Shown here: positions 24,773-32,986 of the stretch, piece after piece
How the letters are laid out: each line of letters starts with the position of its first letter
Numbering within the stretch: position 1 is the first letter of the stretch
NCBI RefSeq assembly: GCF_014773485.1
Contig: NZ_JACXBP010000005.1
Span: 248,001-312,000 of the forward strand
Direction: 5' to 3'
DNA from: Erwinia aphidicola
GTDB taxonomy: Bacteria; Pseudomonadota; Gammaproteobacteria; Enterobacterales; Enterobacteriaceae
DNA length: 64,000 nucleotides
Program-made: the position numbers and the translations under genes
Notes under the pieces: model-generated
The model's input: only the letters and a program-made list of their open reading frames with translations
Told to the model about the DNA's origin: nothing
The model's database searches: none

Positions 24773-25033
24773 ATGAGAACAAGCGAAATCAGCGTTGCTA
24801 ACCGGGTTCGCAGGCTGGCTCAGTCGCACAACGTGGCCACTGAACCAGACGATATCAGCCGCATGGCCGTGGCGATTACGCGCCTTGCCGGTGACGAAGT
24901 ACAGTTGGACAACATCCAGCAGCTGTTGGTTAATCTCAAAAGAAAAGGCGTGCTGAGCAAGTCTGAAGCCCTGACCATCCAGGGTGAATATCTTCAGGAG
25001 AAAAGGCACCTTAACAAAGAATTCTCCGTATGA
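24773..25033 (+). CDS. Probable antitoxin partner of a Fic-type toxin
   Basis: The 86-residue helical protein (MRTSEISVANRVRRLAQSHN...) overlaps by four bases (ATGA) the remnant of a Fic toxin gene whose first residues are the family-typical SFDPFGDF. Small helical antitoxins directly upstream of Fic genes block AMP transfer by inserting an S/T-xxx-E motif; a candidate TIQGE lies near residue 72. GAGGGG precedes the start. The call rests on context more than on recognisable similarity, and the AT-rich flanks suggest transfer. Confidence 0.5.
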   Translation: MRTSEISVANRVRRLAQSHNVATEPDDISRMAVAITRLAGDEVQLDNIQQLLVNLKRKGVLSKSEALTIQGEYLQEKRHLNKEFSV

Positions 25034-25140
25034 GCTTTGATCCTTTCGGGGATTTCGATACTGCCGGATATCTTCATATATCCACAAAAACTCAAAACCT
25101 TCTTCAAACGATAATGTCACCCCAACGAATTAATAATTAA
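25030..25140 (+). pseudogene. Truncated Fic-family toxin gene (N-terminal stump)
   Basis: The frame starts with ATG inside the antitoxin stop codon and reads MSFDPFGDFDTAGYL, the standard opening of a class of bacterial Fic (AMP-transferase) proteins. It then diverges (HISTKTQNLLQTIM) and stops at 25140. The catalytic HPFxxGNGR motif and about 180 further residues are missing, so no toxin can be made. This is the deleted remains of a toxin-antitoxin pair. Confidence 0.6.
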
Positions 25141-25309
25141 GTGCCACTCAAATAAGCGGCACCCTTTACTACGCGACTTTCAGGCCACGGCACAGATCTT
25201 TTCGGATCGTTAACGGGGAATCGCGTGCTGAGTAAAGCCGCAGGCAGTTCAGCCTGATCGACCTTACCCCGGGCGTTATTCCCCCACCGCCTTTGCCGCC
25301 AGCCCCTGG

Positions 25310-25522
25310 TTACGCATCCGCAACCTCCCGCATAATCTCCAGCCGTTCCATTAACAGCCAGGTGAGACAGTCGCGGGCGGTGGAGTTGGTCAGCTCGGTG
25401 ATGGCGTACACCAGCGCACGACACTGGTCGAGCAATTCCGGTTCAGTCACGGCGGTGGCGGTAAACATACCGTCCATTTCGTGGGCAGAAAGCACGGCGT
25501 AGGAGGTGTCTTCAGTGGTCAT
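25310..25522 (-). CDS. Small protein in a phage-satellite-like immunity region
   Basis: The frame from the ATG at 25522 gives 70 residues (MTTEDTSYAVLSAHEMDGMF...ERLEIMREVADA). The upstream DNA contains a GAGGTA/TACCTC hairpin (about 25539-25555) and reads openly back to 25645. Downstream, the minus strand spells LTIRKDLCRGLKVA before a stop. These features recall, from memory, the immunity/regulatory segment of P4-like satellites. I do not recognise a domain and the ribosome binding site is weak. It lies within the relic island beside tRNA-Arg. Confidence 0.45.
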   Translation of the reverse strand: MTTEDTSYAVLSAHEMDGMFTATAVTEPELLDQCRALVYAITELTNSTARDCLTWLLMERLEIMREVADA

Positions 25523-25691
25523 ATTGATGTTCTCGCTTTGAGGTAATCCATACCTCACCACTCCGCTGTCAAACGGGGTGGCGAGACGTAGCAGGATTGA
25601 CAGACCGGTCAAAGCGGAACCCGGCGAGCGCAAGCGCTCCCCCACTACGCCTCACCATTATTTTGGCGTGCGTGTTCTTAACGGAAATTAA

Positions 25692-25714
25692 AAACCGCTG
25701 AAGTATAGCGGTTT
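25692..25714 (-). terminator. Terminator or attenuator hairpin, minus strand
   Basis: AAACCGCT (25692-25699) and AGCGGTTT (25707-25714) pair perfectly with a seven-base loop and are followed on the minus strand by TTTTTAATTT. It lies upstream of the satellite-like small gene, where premature terminators are found in P4-type immunity systems; it could equally end a lost gene. Confidence 0.6.
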
Positions 25715-25943
25715 ATTGCCGCGCTTCGAAACAGGCTGTCAAACCCGGCTGCCCATTGTGGGGCAGCGCAGGGATCATATTGTCTGATGCTGACCCGCGA
25801 CAAGGATTTATTTGGCTGAATTTTGAGCTTTAGCATTTTTGGTTGTGTGGGAACTCTGACAGAACGAAGGACATTGCAAGCCTCTTTATCCTTGGGTGGA
25901 ACGATAAAAACACTTATTTTAAACTCGGAGTCAGGAGGTAAAT

Positions 25944-26377
25944 ATGTTTTTCTCTGTCGGGGTTGAGACAACCAAAGGTGAAAATACCGCGTATGGCATG
26001 ATTGTTCCGGCTTTTTCAGCTTACGATTATGGCTGCTTTTCAGCCGCTGATACGCAGGGCGAGATTGCTGAAATGGTGCGGGATGCAGTACTGCTCACTG
26101 TGGAAGATATGATATTGAGTGGGAAATTTTCAGTCGAGCAAATTACTGATGCCGGATACCTCACCTATTCACGCGATCGTGAATATGCTGATTATGATTC
26201 CTGGTTTGTCATTGACGTGGATTTGTCGCGCTTTGAAGGTAAGCCAGCGGATTAATATCGATCTACCCGATATGCTGATAAACCGCATTGATATCCGGAT
26301 AAAGACCGGCAAGGAATATATCGCGATCGTAGCTATTTTTGGCTAAAGCAGCAACGCGGTCGGTTTGTGCCATCTGA
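25944..26377 (+). pseudogene. hicB: HicB-family antitoxin gene with multiple frameshifts
   Basis: The first 103 residues (MFFSVGVETTKGENTAYGMI, then YGCFSAADTQGEIAEMVRDA, ending DVDLSRFEGK) are a clear HicB-type antitoxin domain. At about 26240 an extra base breaks the frame; the next frame continues correctly with RINIDLPDMLINRIDIRI, the DNA-binding tail. Near 26325-26340 at least one more shift is needed to read DRSYFLAKAATR, ending at the TGA at 26375-26377. No hicA toxin is visible on either side. The ribosome binding site AGGAGG is still intact. Confidence 0.7.
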
Positions 26378-26463
26378 ACTCATGCTCGCGGTCATGTGCT
26401 TTGGAAATGGCTCGATGATGGTGGGGCTTGCTCCCCTGTCGGCCTTTTATGAGGACTAAACCC

Positions 26464-26589
26464 TTACTTTCGACGGCAACGCTCTGAGCATTTGCGCACC
26501 TCATCCCAGCACTTTTCCCACTTTTTGCGCCATGTAAAAGGGCGCCCGCACACGCTGCAGATTTTCGTAGGGAGTTCTGACTTCTTCAT
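26464..26589 (-). CDS. DUF2256 small zinc-binding protein
   Basis: The 41-residue frame from the ATG at 26589 (GGAGG nine bases upstream) reads [20 protein letters not shown] and then [20 protein letters not shown]. The CxxC...CxxxC arrangement with [10 protein letters not shown] is the diagnostic DUF2256 pattern. Function is unknown; it is too short for common ORF callers. Its presence in a decayed region suggests it belongs to the stable chromosome near tRNA-Arg. Confidence 0.8.
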   Translation of the reverse strand: MKKSELPTKICSVCGRPFTWRKKWEKCWDEVRKCSERCRRK

Positions 26590-26685
26590 CAACAGCAGCC
26601 TCCGGTAGGTGTTATCACATTATTTTAGCCTGATTCAGAACAGCCTGTCAGTGGATGAGGGATCGTGGATTGGCAAACAACCGCC

Positions 26686-26814
26686 ATGCCGTTCTCTCCG
26701 GAAAGCAAACTGAACAGCCAAATGCTGGAAATGCCGTGGAGCAATCGTGGTGTGATATTCCGTAGCAGCCAGGCAAGCTACTCTACATGCATGGAGACAT
26801 TCGGGAGGGATTAA
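26686..26814 (+). CDS. Possible short gene or gene fragment (42 residues)
   Basis: A frame reads MPFSPESKLNSQMLEMPWSN and then RGVIFRSSQASYSTCMETFG before TAA. The composition looks protein-like, and the frame stays open a few codons further upstream (VDWQTTA), which suggests the tail of a larger lost gene. No ribosome binding site is seen and no family is recognised. It lies between DUF2256 and tRNA-Arg, inside the relic island. Confidence 0.3.
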   Translation: MPFSPESKLNSQMLEMPWSNRGVIFRSSQASYSTCMETFGRD

Positions 26815-26840
26815 GAATTGCGTAACTTATTGAAAAGTAT

Positions 26841-26917
26841 TGGTACGCCCTACAGGATTCGAACCTGTGACCTACGGCTTAGAAGGCCGGTGCTCTATCC
26901 AACTGAGCTAAGGGCGC
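26841..26917 (-). tRNA. argU: tRNA-Arg (anticodon TCT)
   Basis: The 77-base minus-strand gene has acceptor GCGCCCT paired with AGGGCGT, anticodon loop CTTCTAA (anticodon TCT), T arm ACAGGTTCGAATCCTGT and an encoded CCA. It reads rare AGA codons and corresponds to E. coli argU, a classical prophage attachment site. Two pairs are non-standard: G1 with U72, and C27 opposite U43 at the outer end of the anticodon stem. Its 3' end faces the relic island at 24.7-26.8 kb, as expected for a tRNA-targeting integrase. Confidence 0.95.
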
Positions 26918-27034
26918 ATGGTGATTGGGTCGGATTATACGGTGCGATCCCGCTGAGTCAACGATTTTACTGCCGCCGGGCATCTAATGCTGAACTAATG
27001 AACAGTCGTGAGGCAACCCGCTGGCCGTCAGCCA

Positions 27035-27062
27035 TAAAAAAACCCACCGGGTGCGGTGGGTT
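27035..27062 (-). terminator. Rho-independent terminator
   Basis: AACCCACCG (27041-27049) and CGGTGGGTT (27054-27062) form a perfect nine-base stem with a GGTG-type loop, followed on the minus strand by seven T. It ends the exported repeat protein gene. Confidence 0.9.
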
Positions 27063-27089
27063 GATCTTTGGCGCGGTGAACAGAGTGCC

Positions 27090-27407
27090 TTAGTTGGTCA
27101 CTTTGTTTTTCAGCTCTTCGGCGCCCTGCTTGGTTTTATCCCAGCCTTTCTCGGTGCCTTCTTTGGTTTTGTCCCAGCCCTTTTGGGTGCCTTCGGAGAT
27201 TTTGCTGCTGGTAGAGTTGCTCTCACCTTCCGCGGCGTGCTTCGCCTTCAGCTTCATCTCAGAACCCTCGTGCTGGGTTTTGTGCAGCTTCTCTTTGGCG
27301 GTATCGGCGCCTTTGTGCGCTTCCGCAACGGTGTTATCAGTCACGGTTGCCGCGAAAACCGGGGAAGCCAACAGTAAAGCAGACAGTGCAATAATGGTAT
27401 TTTTCAT
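27090..27407 (-). CDS. Exported hydrophilic repeat protein of unknown function
   Basis: The 105-residue precursor has a signal peptide [19 protein letters not shown]. The mature part is extremely hydrophilic and predicted helical, ending in two tandem copies of a [15 protein letters not shown] unit. Lysine- and glutamate-rich repeats of this kind resemble stress or desiccation proteins, but I cannot assign a family. The second of two adjacent ATGs (27407) has the better distance to GAGGGA. A strong terminator follows. Confidence 0.7.
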   Translation of the reverse strand: MKNTIIALSALLLASPVFAATVTDNTVAEAHKGADTAKEKLHKTQHEGSEMKLKAKHAAEGESNSTSSKISEGTQKGWDKTKEGTEKGWDKTKQGAEELKNKVTN

Positions 27408-27630
27408 CATTCCCTCTTTATCTTTTCGATGAGTTGCTGTGTTACGAATCAATCCTGGCACAGCCTGAGAGGAAATGAATTAGGAATTAACCGGGAATTG
27501 TAAGCACGGATTAATCCGATGCTGCACGATTGCACGCCAACTGGCGAATCTGTGCCTGACAGCAGCGTCCGCTTCTGACAAAATAGGCGTAATCCCCGAT
27601 TTAACTCAACACAGATGGATCCCCTCTCTG

Positions 27631-28497
27631 ATGGTAGCAAAAATTATTGACGGTAAAACGATTGCGCAGCAGGTGCGACAAGAGGTTGCAGAGCTGGTAC
27701 AGCAGCGTCTGGCGGCCGGTAAGCGCGCCCCTGGCCTGGCGGTTGTGCTGGTCGGTGAGAACCCGGCCTCGCAGATTTATGTCGGCAGCAAGCGTCGTGC
27801 CTGCGAAGAGGTCGGTTTCCTCTCGCGCTCTTACGATATGCCCGCCACCACCAGCGAAGCAGAGCTGCTTGACCTGATCACCACCTTAAACAACGATCCG
27901 GAGATCGACGGTATCCTGGTGCAGCTGCCGCTGCCTGCGGGCATCGACAACGTGAAGGTGCTGGAACATATTGCCCCGCATAAAGATGTGGATGGCTTCC
28001 ACCCTTACAACGTCGGTCGCCTGTGCCAGCGTGCGCCAAAGCTGCGCCCGTGTACGCCGCGCGGCATCGTCACGCTGCTGGAGCGCTACAATATTGACAC
28101 TTACGGCCTGAACGCCGTGGTCGTGGGCGCCTCCAATATCGTCGGCCGCCCGATGAGCATGGAGCTGCTGCTGGCCGGCTGTACCACCACCGTCACTCAC
28201 CGCTTTACCAAAGATCTGCGTCATCACGTTGAGCACGCCGATCTGCTGGTGGTCGCGGTGGGCAAGCCGGGCTTTATTCCCGGCGAGTGGATTAAGCCCG
28301 GCGCGATCGTGATCGATGTCGGGATTAACCGTCTGGAGAGCGGCAAAGTGGTCGGCGATGTGGAGTTTGATGCGGCCTCCGAGCGCGCGGCTTACATCAC
28401 TCCGGTGCCGGGCGGCGTCGGTCCGATGACCGTGGCAACCCTGATCCAGAATACCCTGCAGGCCTGTGAAAATAACGACGATGGAGCATCAGCATAA
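27631..28497 (+). CDS. folD: Bifunctional methylenetetrahydrofolate dehydrogenase/cyclohydrolase FolD
   Basis: The 288-residue protein matches FolD throughout. The substrate signature [17 protein letters not shown] contains the catalytic lysine and tyrosine. The substrate-pocket segment is QLPLPAGID, the NADP-binding segment is [10 protein letters not shown], and the C-terminus has [12 protein letters not shown]. It interconverts 5,10-methylene- and 10-formyl-tetrahydrofolate, supplying purine and formyl-methionine synthesis. Its stop overlaps the start of ybcJ by one base, giving a two-gene operon. Confidence 0.97.
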   Translation: MVAKIIDGKTIAQQVRQEVAELVQQRLAAGKRAPGLAVVLVGENPASQIYVGSKRRACEEVGFLSRSYDMPATTSEAELLDLITTLNNDPEIDGILVQLPLPAGIDNVKVLEHIAPHKDVDGFHPYNVGRLCQRAPKLRPCTPRGIVTLLERYNIDTYGLNAVVVGASNIVGRPMSMELLLAGCTTTVTHRFTKDLRHHVEHADLLVVAVGKPGFIPGEWIKPGAIVIDVGINRLESGKVVGDVEFDAASERAAYITPVPGGVGPMTVATLIQNTLQACENNDDGASA

Positions 28498-28709
28498 TGG
28501 CAACTTTCTCTCTGGGCGATCATCCCCATGTCGATCTCTGTGACCTGCTGAAGCTGGAAGGCTGGGTTGAGAGCGGCGCGATGGCAAAAATAATGATCTC
28601 TGGCGGTCACGTCACGGTGAATGGCGTGAAAGAGACCCGCAAGCGCTGCAAAATTGTCGCGGGTCAGACGGTTGAGTTTGACGGCGAAAGCGTCACGGTC
28701 ACCGACTGA
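28497..28709 (+). CDS. ybcJ: S4-like RNA-binding protein YbcJ
   Basis: The 70-residue protein carries an S4-type fold (LCDLLKLEGWVESGAMAKIM, ISGGHVTVNGVKETRKRCKI) seen in E. coli YbcJ. It is presumed to bind structured RNA, but its target is unknown. It is translationally coupled to folD (TAATG) and followed by a terminator at 28726-28752. Confidence 0.92.
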   Translation: MATFSLGDHPHVDLCDLLKLEGWVESGAMAKIMISGGHVTVNGVKETRKRCKIVAGQTVEFDGESVTVTD

Positions 28710-28725
28710 TTAAACGCGCAACCTG

Positions 28726-28752
28726 AAAGGCTGCCTGCGGGCGGCCTTTTTT
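28726..28752 (+). terminator. Terminator of folD-ybcJ
   Basis: AAAGG at 28726-28730 and CCTTT at 28745-28749 close an imperfect GC-rich stem and are followed by a run of T. Confidence 0.75.
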
Positions 28753-28782
28753 GATCGTGGTCCCGGCGGGAAAGCAAAACAC

Positions 28783-28864
28783 GGGCCGACCGAAAAAGAG
28801 GGTCGGCCCCTACATGTGAGGGTGCGCGGGACACGGGCCGACCGAATAAGAAGGTCGGCCCCTA
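28783..28864. repeat. Two palindromic repeats, stem type GGGCCGACC
   Basis: Copy 1 has arms at 28783-28791 and 28801-28809; copy 2 has arms at 28835-28843 and 28853-28861. Each reads GGGCCGACC, a purine-rich loop GAAAAAGAG or GAATAAGAA, then GGTCGGCCC and CCTAC. The CTA of the second copy is the reverse complement of the stop codon of the following minus-strand ATPase. Same family as the repeats at 40.0, 47.7 and 52.9 kb. Confidence 0.85.
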
Positions 28865-29953
28865 CGAGGTGACGACCTGCGTGGCGCCGTCGACCTGGTG
28901 CAGCTGGTAGTGGCGGATCTCGCTATGTTCGGCGATCAGCTGCGCCAGCAGCGGAGAGTGGCTGGTGACCCACAGCTGGCTGTAGCGGCTGGCTTCGGCA
29001 ATCAGCTGGGCCAGCGCCGGGAGCAGGTCCGGGTGCAGGCTGTTTTCCGGCTCGTTGAGCGCCATAAATGCCGGCGGGCGCGGGCTGAGCAGCGCCACCA
29101 CCAGGCAGAGAAAACGCAGCGTGCCGTCGGACAGCTCAACCGCGTCCAGCGGGCGCAGGATCCCCTGGCGATGCATCCGCATCTGGAAGCGTCCGCTGGC
29201 GGCTTCTACCTCGAAGTGACTGTCGGGGAAGGCCTGCTCCAGAATGGAGAACAGTAATTCGCTGTGTCCGCGCTCGCGGATCGTCTCAAACGCGGCGGCG
29301 AGGTTGCTGCCGTCATGCGCCAGGATCGGCGAACGGATGCCGACCTGCGGCATGCGTATCGCGCTGCCTGGCCACACCGCAAACTCGTGGTAAAAGCGCC
29401 AGCCGCGCAGGTTCTCACGCACCTGCGACACCTCCGGATAGAGATGCGGGTCGGCCAGCTGACCAAACACCGACTCCTCCACATGCAGCGATGCCGGATA
29501 GGCCACGCGCTCGCCGTTGATGTTTTGCAGGAAGGCGGTCTGATTGCTGCGGTCCAGCAGCAGCGCAGCGCGGCGGCGCTGATGTCCGCTGAGCCAGATC
29601 TGCTCTTTCTTCACCACCGGGTCGAGATTGAACAGGCTCAGCAGCGGCTCCGGAAAGCCAATCTCCAGCTGATAGTCAAAGTCGTCCAGCTCCGCCGACA
29701 GCACCATGCGCTTCAGCTCGCTGTTGCGCTCGCCGCGCCGCGCGCCCCCTGCCCACATCGCTTTCTGGATGCCGCCATCCTGCGCCAGCGCCGGCGACAG
29801 CCGTTCGCAGGCCGCTTCATGCAGCAGGCGCACCGCTTTATACAGGTTGGATTTGCCGCAGCCGTTGGGGCCGGTGATAACGTTGAGCTGCCCGAGTTCC
29901 ATTTCGAGGAAACGGATGGAGCGGTAGTTGGTGAGGGAGAGTTGTTTGATCAT
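28862..29953 (-). CDS. AAA/SMC-like ATPase (RecF/OLD-type, no nuclease domain)
   Basis: The 363-residue protein begins MIKQLSLTNYRSIRFLEMEL and has a Walker A motif GPNGCGKSN, a split ABC-type signature ELSDGTLRFL, a Walker B-like region FMALNEPENSLHP and an H-loop in WVTSHSPLL. This is the single-chain OLD/RecF-like ATPase layout, here without the TOPRIM nuclease of OLD proteins. Relatives occur both as house-keeping genes and in defence modules. It occupies the place of ybcI between ybcJ and cysS in E. coli. The Walker B reads LNEPE, with the first acidic residue replaced by asparagine. Its last codon runs into a palindromic repeat. Confidence 0.8.
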   Translation of the reverse strand: MIKQLSLTNYRSIRFLEMELGQLNVITGPNGCGKSNLYKAVRLLHEAACERLSPALAQDGGIQKAMWAGGARRGERNSELKRMVLSAELDDFDYQLEIGFPEPLLSLFNLDPVVKKEQIWLSGHQRRRAALLLDRSNQTAFLQNINGERVAYPASLHVEESVFGQLADPHLYPEVSQVRENLRGWRFYHEFAVWPGSAIRMPQVGIRSPILAHDGSNLAAAFETIRERGHSELLFSILEQAFPDSHFEVEAASGRFQMRMHRQGILRPLDAVELSDGTLRFLCLVVALLSPRPPAFMALNEPENSLHPDLLPALAQLIAEASRYSQLWVTSHSPLLAQLIAEHSEIRHYQLHQVDGATQVVTS

Positions 29954-29973
29954 GTTGGCAGGGTCCAAAAAGC

Positions 29974-29999
29974 AGGGGGCGCGTTATCACGCGCCCCCT
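29974..29999 (-). terminator. Terminator of cysS
   Basis: AGGGGGCGCGT (29974-29984) and ACGCGCCCCCT (29989-29999) are perfect 11-base arms, and five T follow shortly after on the minus strand. It lies directly after the cysS stop and before the ATPase gene on the same strand. Confidence 0.85.
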
Positions 30000-30003
30000 G
30001 GGG

Positions 30004-31392
30004 TTACTTACGGCGCCAGCTAGTGCCGCCCGCGCCGTCTTCCAGCACGATGCCCATCTCGTTGAGTTTGTCGCGCGCCACGTCGGCCTGCGCCCAGTCT
30101 TTCGCTTTACGCGCATCAATACGCATCTGGATCAGCGCTTCAATCTGCGCCACCTCTTCGTCATTGATATTGGCGCCATTTTGCAGGAACTGTTCCGGGT
30201 CCTGCTCCAGCAGGCCGAGCACGCCCGCCAGGACGCGCAGGCGCGCCGCCAGCCCGTTCGCGGCCGCTTTGTCGGTATCCTTCAGGCGGTTGACTTCACG
30301 CGCCAGGTCGAACAGCGCCGAGTAGGCTTCAGGGGTGTTGAAGTCGTCGTCCATCGCTTCGCGGAAGCGGGTTTCAAACTCTTCGCCACCGGCCACTTCA
30401 GCATGGGCGTCGGTGTTACGGATAGCGATATACAAGCGCTCCAGCGCGGAGCGTGCCTGATTGAGATTATCTTCGCCGTAGTTCAGCTGGCTGCGATAGT
30501 GGCCGGACATCAGGAAGTAGCGCACGGTCTCGGCGTCGTAGTGCTCCAGCACGTCGCGCACGGTAAAGAAGTTGTTCAGCGATTTCGACATCTTTTCGCG
30601 GTCCACCATCACCATGCCGGAATGCATCCAGTAGTTCACATACGGGCCGTCGTGGGCGCAGGTGGACTGGGCAATCTCGTTTTCATGGTGCGGGAACATC
30701 AGGTCAGAGCCGCCGCCGTGGATATCAAAGTGCTCACCCAGCTGCTTGCAGTTCATCGCCGAGCACTCAATGTGCCAGCCAGGGCGGCCCATGCCCCATG
30801 GAGATTCCCAGCCCGGCTCATCAGCTTTCGACATCTTCCACAGTACGAAGTCCATCGGGTTACGCTTAACGTTCTCGGCCACTTCAACGCGAGCGCCGGC
30901 CTGCAGCTGCTCCAGATCCTGGCGCGACAGGGAGCCGTAGTTCGGGTCGCTGTCGACGGAGAACATCACGTCGCCGTTGCTGGCAACGTAGGCGTGTTCG
31001 CGGGCGATCAGCTTTTCTACCAGCTCGATAATCTCGCCGATATGGCGCGTGGCGCGTGGCTCCAGGTCCGGCGGCAGAATGTTCAGCGCGGCGAAGTCCT
31101 TGTGCATCTCGGCGATCATACGGTTGGTCAGCTGTTCGATGGTCACACCGTTTTCGTGAGCGCGTTTGATGATCTTGTCATCTATATCGGTGATATTACG
31201 CACATAGTTCAGCTGATAACCGCTGTAGCGCAGGTAGCGGGCCACCACGTCGAACGCGGCAAAAGTTCTGCCGTGGCCGATGTGGCAGAGGTCGTAAACG
31301 GTAATGCCGCACACGTACATGCCAATCTTTCCGGCATGAATAGGTTTGAATTCCTCTTTTTGACGACTCAGGGTGTTGAAGATCTTTAGCAT
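30004..31392 (-). CDS. cysS: Cysteinyl-tRNA synthetase
   Basis: The 462-residue class I synthetase starts [15 protein letters not shown]. It carries the zinc and active-site cysteine in [11 protein letters not shown], the HIGH equivalent HIGHGRT, further zinc ligands in HIECSAM and HHENEIAQ, and the KMSKS signature in [11 protein letters not shown]. It charges tRNA-Cys in the cytoplasm. The longer open frame to 31446 has no family N-terminus. It is divergent from ppiB, as in E. coli. Confidence 0.97.
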   Translation of the reverse strand: MLKIFNTLSRQKEEFKPIHAGKIGMYVCGITVYDLCHIGHGRTFAAFDVVARYLRYSGYQLNYVRNITDIDDKIIKRAHENGVTIEQLTNRMIAEMHKDFAALNILPPDLEPRATRHIGEIIELVEKLIAREHAYVASNGDVMFSVDSDPNYGSLSRQDLEQLQAGARVEVAENVKRNPMDFVLWKMSKADEPGWESPWGMGRPGWHIECSAMNCKQLGEHFDIHGGGSDLMFPHHENEIAQSTCAHDGPYVNYWMHSGMVMVDREKMSKSLNNFFTVRDVLEHYDAETVRYFLMSGHYRSQLNYGEDNLNQARSALERLYIAIRNTDAHAEVAGGEEFETRFREAMDDDFNTPEAYSALFDLAREVNRLKDTDKAAANGLAARLRVLAGVLGLLEQDPEQFLQNGANINDEEVAQIEALIQMRIDARKAKDWAQADVARDKLNEMGIVLEDGAGGTSWRRK

Positions 31393-31625
31393 TGAGACAT
31401 TCCGTTTAAGCGTGTGCGGGATTACGATAAAAAGTGAATCGAACATTCTGACGTATTTTTACCCCCAGCGCTATGTAAAGCAAGGGTATTGCCGCTTCCT
31501 TTATGCAGCGGGGCTGACGAGCCATCACTTTTTGTGATATAAGAGCCGTCTGTCGCACGGGGAAGACTTACGTCTCCGCCCCCGGCGCTCAATGTTAAAT
31601 ACTCCAACCCTGACAGGATGAGAAA

Positions 31626-32120
31626 ATGGTTACTTTCCAGACTAATCATGGCGATATCGTCATCAAAACTTTCGACGATAAAGCACCGGCTACCGTTGCG
31701 AACTTCCTGGAGTACTGCCGCGAAGGTTTCTACGACAACACCATCTTCCACCGCGTGATCAACGGCTTTATGATCCAGGGCGGCGGCTTTGAGCCGGGCA
31801 TGAAGCAGAAAGAGACCAAAGCTGAGATCCAGAACGAAGCCAGCAACGGTCTGAAAAACACCAAAGGCACGCTGGCAATGGCGCGTACTCAGGCTCCTCA
31901 CTCGGCTACCGCGCAGTTCTTTATTAACGTGGCAGACAACGACTTCCTGAACTTCCGTGACGAAAGCCTGCAGGGCTGGGGTTACTGCGTGTTTGCTGAA
32001 GTGGTTGAAGGTATGGACGTAGTTGAGAAAATCAAAGCCGTGTCTACCGGCCGCAGCGGCATGCACCAGGATGTACCAAAAGACGACGTGATTATCCAGA
32101 AAGTCACCGTCAGCGAATAA
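31626..32120 (+). CDS. ppiB: Peptidyl-prolyl cis-trans isomerase B (cyclophilin, cytoplasmic)
   Basis: The 164-residue protein is a complete cyclophilin without a signal peptide. The catalytic arginine lies in [14 protein letters not shown], and [14 protein letters not shown] and [19 protein letters not shown] follow. It speeds proline isomerisation during folding. AGGATGAGAAA provides the ribosome binding site. The stop overlaps the lpxH start by one base. Confidence 0.97.
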   Translation: MVTFQTNHGDIVIKTFDDKAPATVANFLEYCREGFYDNTIFHRVINGFMIQGGGFEPGMKQKETKAEIQNEASNGLKNTKGTLAMARTQAPHSATAQFFINVADNDFLNFRDESLQGWGYCVFAEVVEGMDVVEKIKAVSTGRSGMHQDVPKDDVIIQKVTVSE

Positions 32121-32836
32121 TGTCGCACACGCTGTTTATCGCAGATCTGCATCTGTGTACTGAAGAACCGGCAATCACTGCCGGTTTTCTGCATTTTTTA
32201 CGCCGTGAAGCGCAGCACGCCGACGCGCTGTATATTCTCGGCGATCTGTTTGAAGCCTGGATCGGTGACGACGACCCGAACCCGCTGCACGCCGAAGTGG
32301 CGACCGCGCTGCGCCAGCTCAACATCCCCTGCTATTTTATCCACGGCAACCGCGATTTCCTGGTCGGGAAACGCTTCGCGCGCGCGGCGGGGATGACGCT
32401 GCTGCCGCAAGAGCAGGTGCTGGAGCTGTACGGCAGGCGCGTGCTGATTATGCACGGCGACACGCTGTGTACCGACGACGAGGGCTATCAGCGCTATCGC
32501 CAGAAGGTGCAACAGCGCTGGCTGCAACGCGTTTTCCTTGCCCTGCCGCTGTTCGTGCGCCAGCGCATCGCGCGCAAGATGCGCAACGGCAGCAAGCAGG
32601 CCAACCGCAATAAAGATCTCGCGATTATGGATGTCAATCCGCAGGCGGTGGTCGACGCCATGAGCCGCCATCAGGTGCCCTGTCTGATCCACGGGCATAC
32701 TCATCGCCCGGCCGTGCATGCGCTGAGCATTAACGGTCTGCCCGCCGAACGCCTGGTGCTCGGCGCCTGGCACGAAGAGGGTTCGATGATCAAAGTCGAC
32801 CCTGATGAGATTGCGCTGATTTCCTTCCCGTTCTGA
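32120..32836 (+). CDS. lpxH: UDP-2,3-diacylglucosamine pyrophosphatase LpxH
   Basis: The 238-residue metallophosphoesterase has the ordered motifs [28 protein letters not shown] and HGHTHRP. It splits UDP-2,3-diacylglucosamine to lipid X at the membrane surface in lipid A synthesis. Coupled to ppiB (TAATG), as in E. coli. Confidence 0.96.
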   Translation: MSHTLFIADLHLCTEEPAITAGFLHFLRREAQHADALYILGDLFEAWIGDDDPNPLHAEVATALRQLNIPCYFIHGNRDFLVGKRFARAAGMTLLPQEQVLELYGRRVLIMHGDTLCTDDEGYQRYRQKVQQRWLQRVFLALPLFVRQRIARKMRNGSKQANRNKDLAIMDVNPQAVVDAMSRHQVPCLIHGHTHRPAVHALSINGLPAERLVLGAWHEEGSMIKVDPDEIALISFPF

Positions 32837-32873
32837 ATCAAAATTTTGGCGCCATCCTGCGCCAGTTGACGCC

Positions 32874-32889
32874 ACGCAACCGTTTTCCT
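32874..32889 (+). promoter_or_regulatory. PurR operator of purEK
   Basis: ACGCAACCGTTTTCCT matches the PurR consensus ACGCAAACGTTTTCNT at nearly every position and lies about 100 bases before purE, where E. coli also has a PurR box. It implies repression by purines. Confidence 0.85.
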
Positions 32890-32986
32890 CGCCGCGCAGT
32901 CGTGATATTCTCTCTGCCCTTCCCACCCCGCAGCCCGTATCCGTGCTGCTGCGGTGACGTTTTACAATCACAGGAGTCAGACCCGC

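Noticed and set aside
25137..25424. 95-residue minus-strand gene
   Set aside because: Overlaps the end of the satellite-like gene in another frame and lacks a ribosome binding site; the protein-like tail LTIRKDLCRGLKVA is in a different frame.
25678..25971. 97-residue minus-strand gene upstream of hicB
   Set aside because: It spans the hicB ribosome binding site and a perfect terminator hairpin, and its composition is not protein-like.
24640..26840. Active prophage or integrase gene
   Set aside because: No integrase, replication or structural phage gene could be found; only relics remain.
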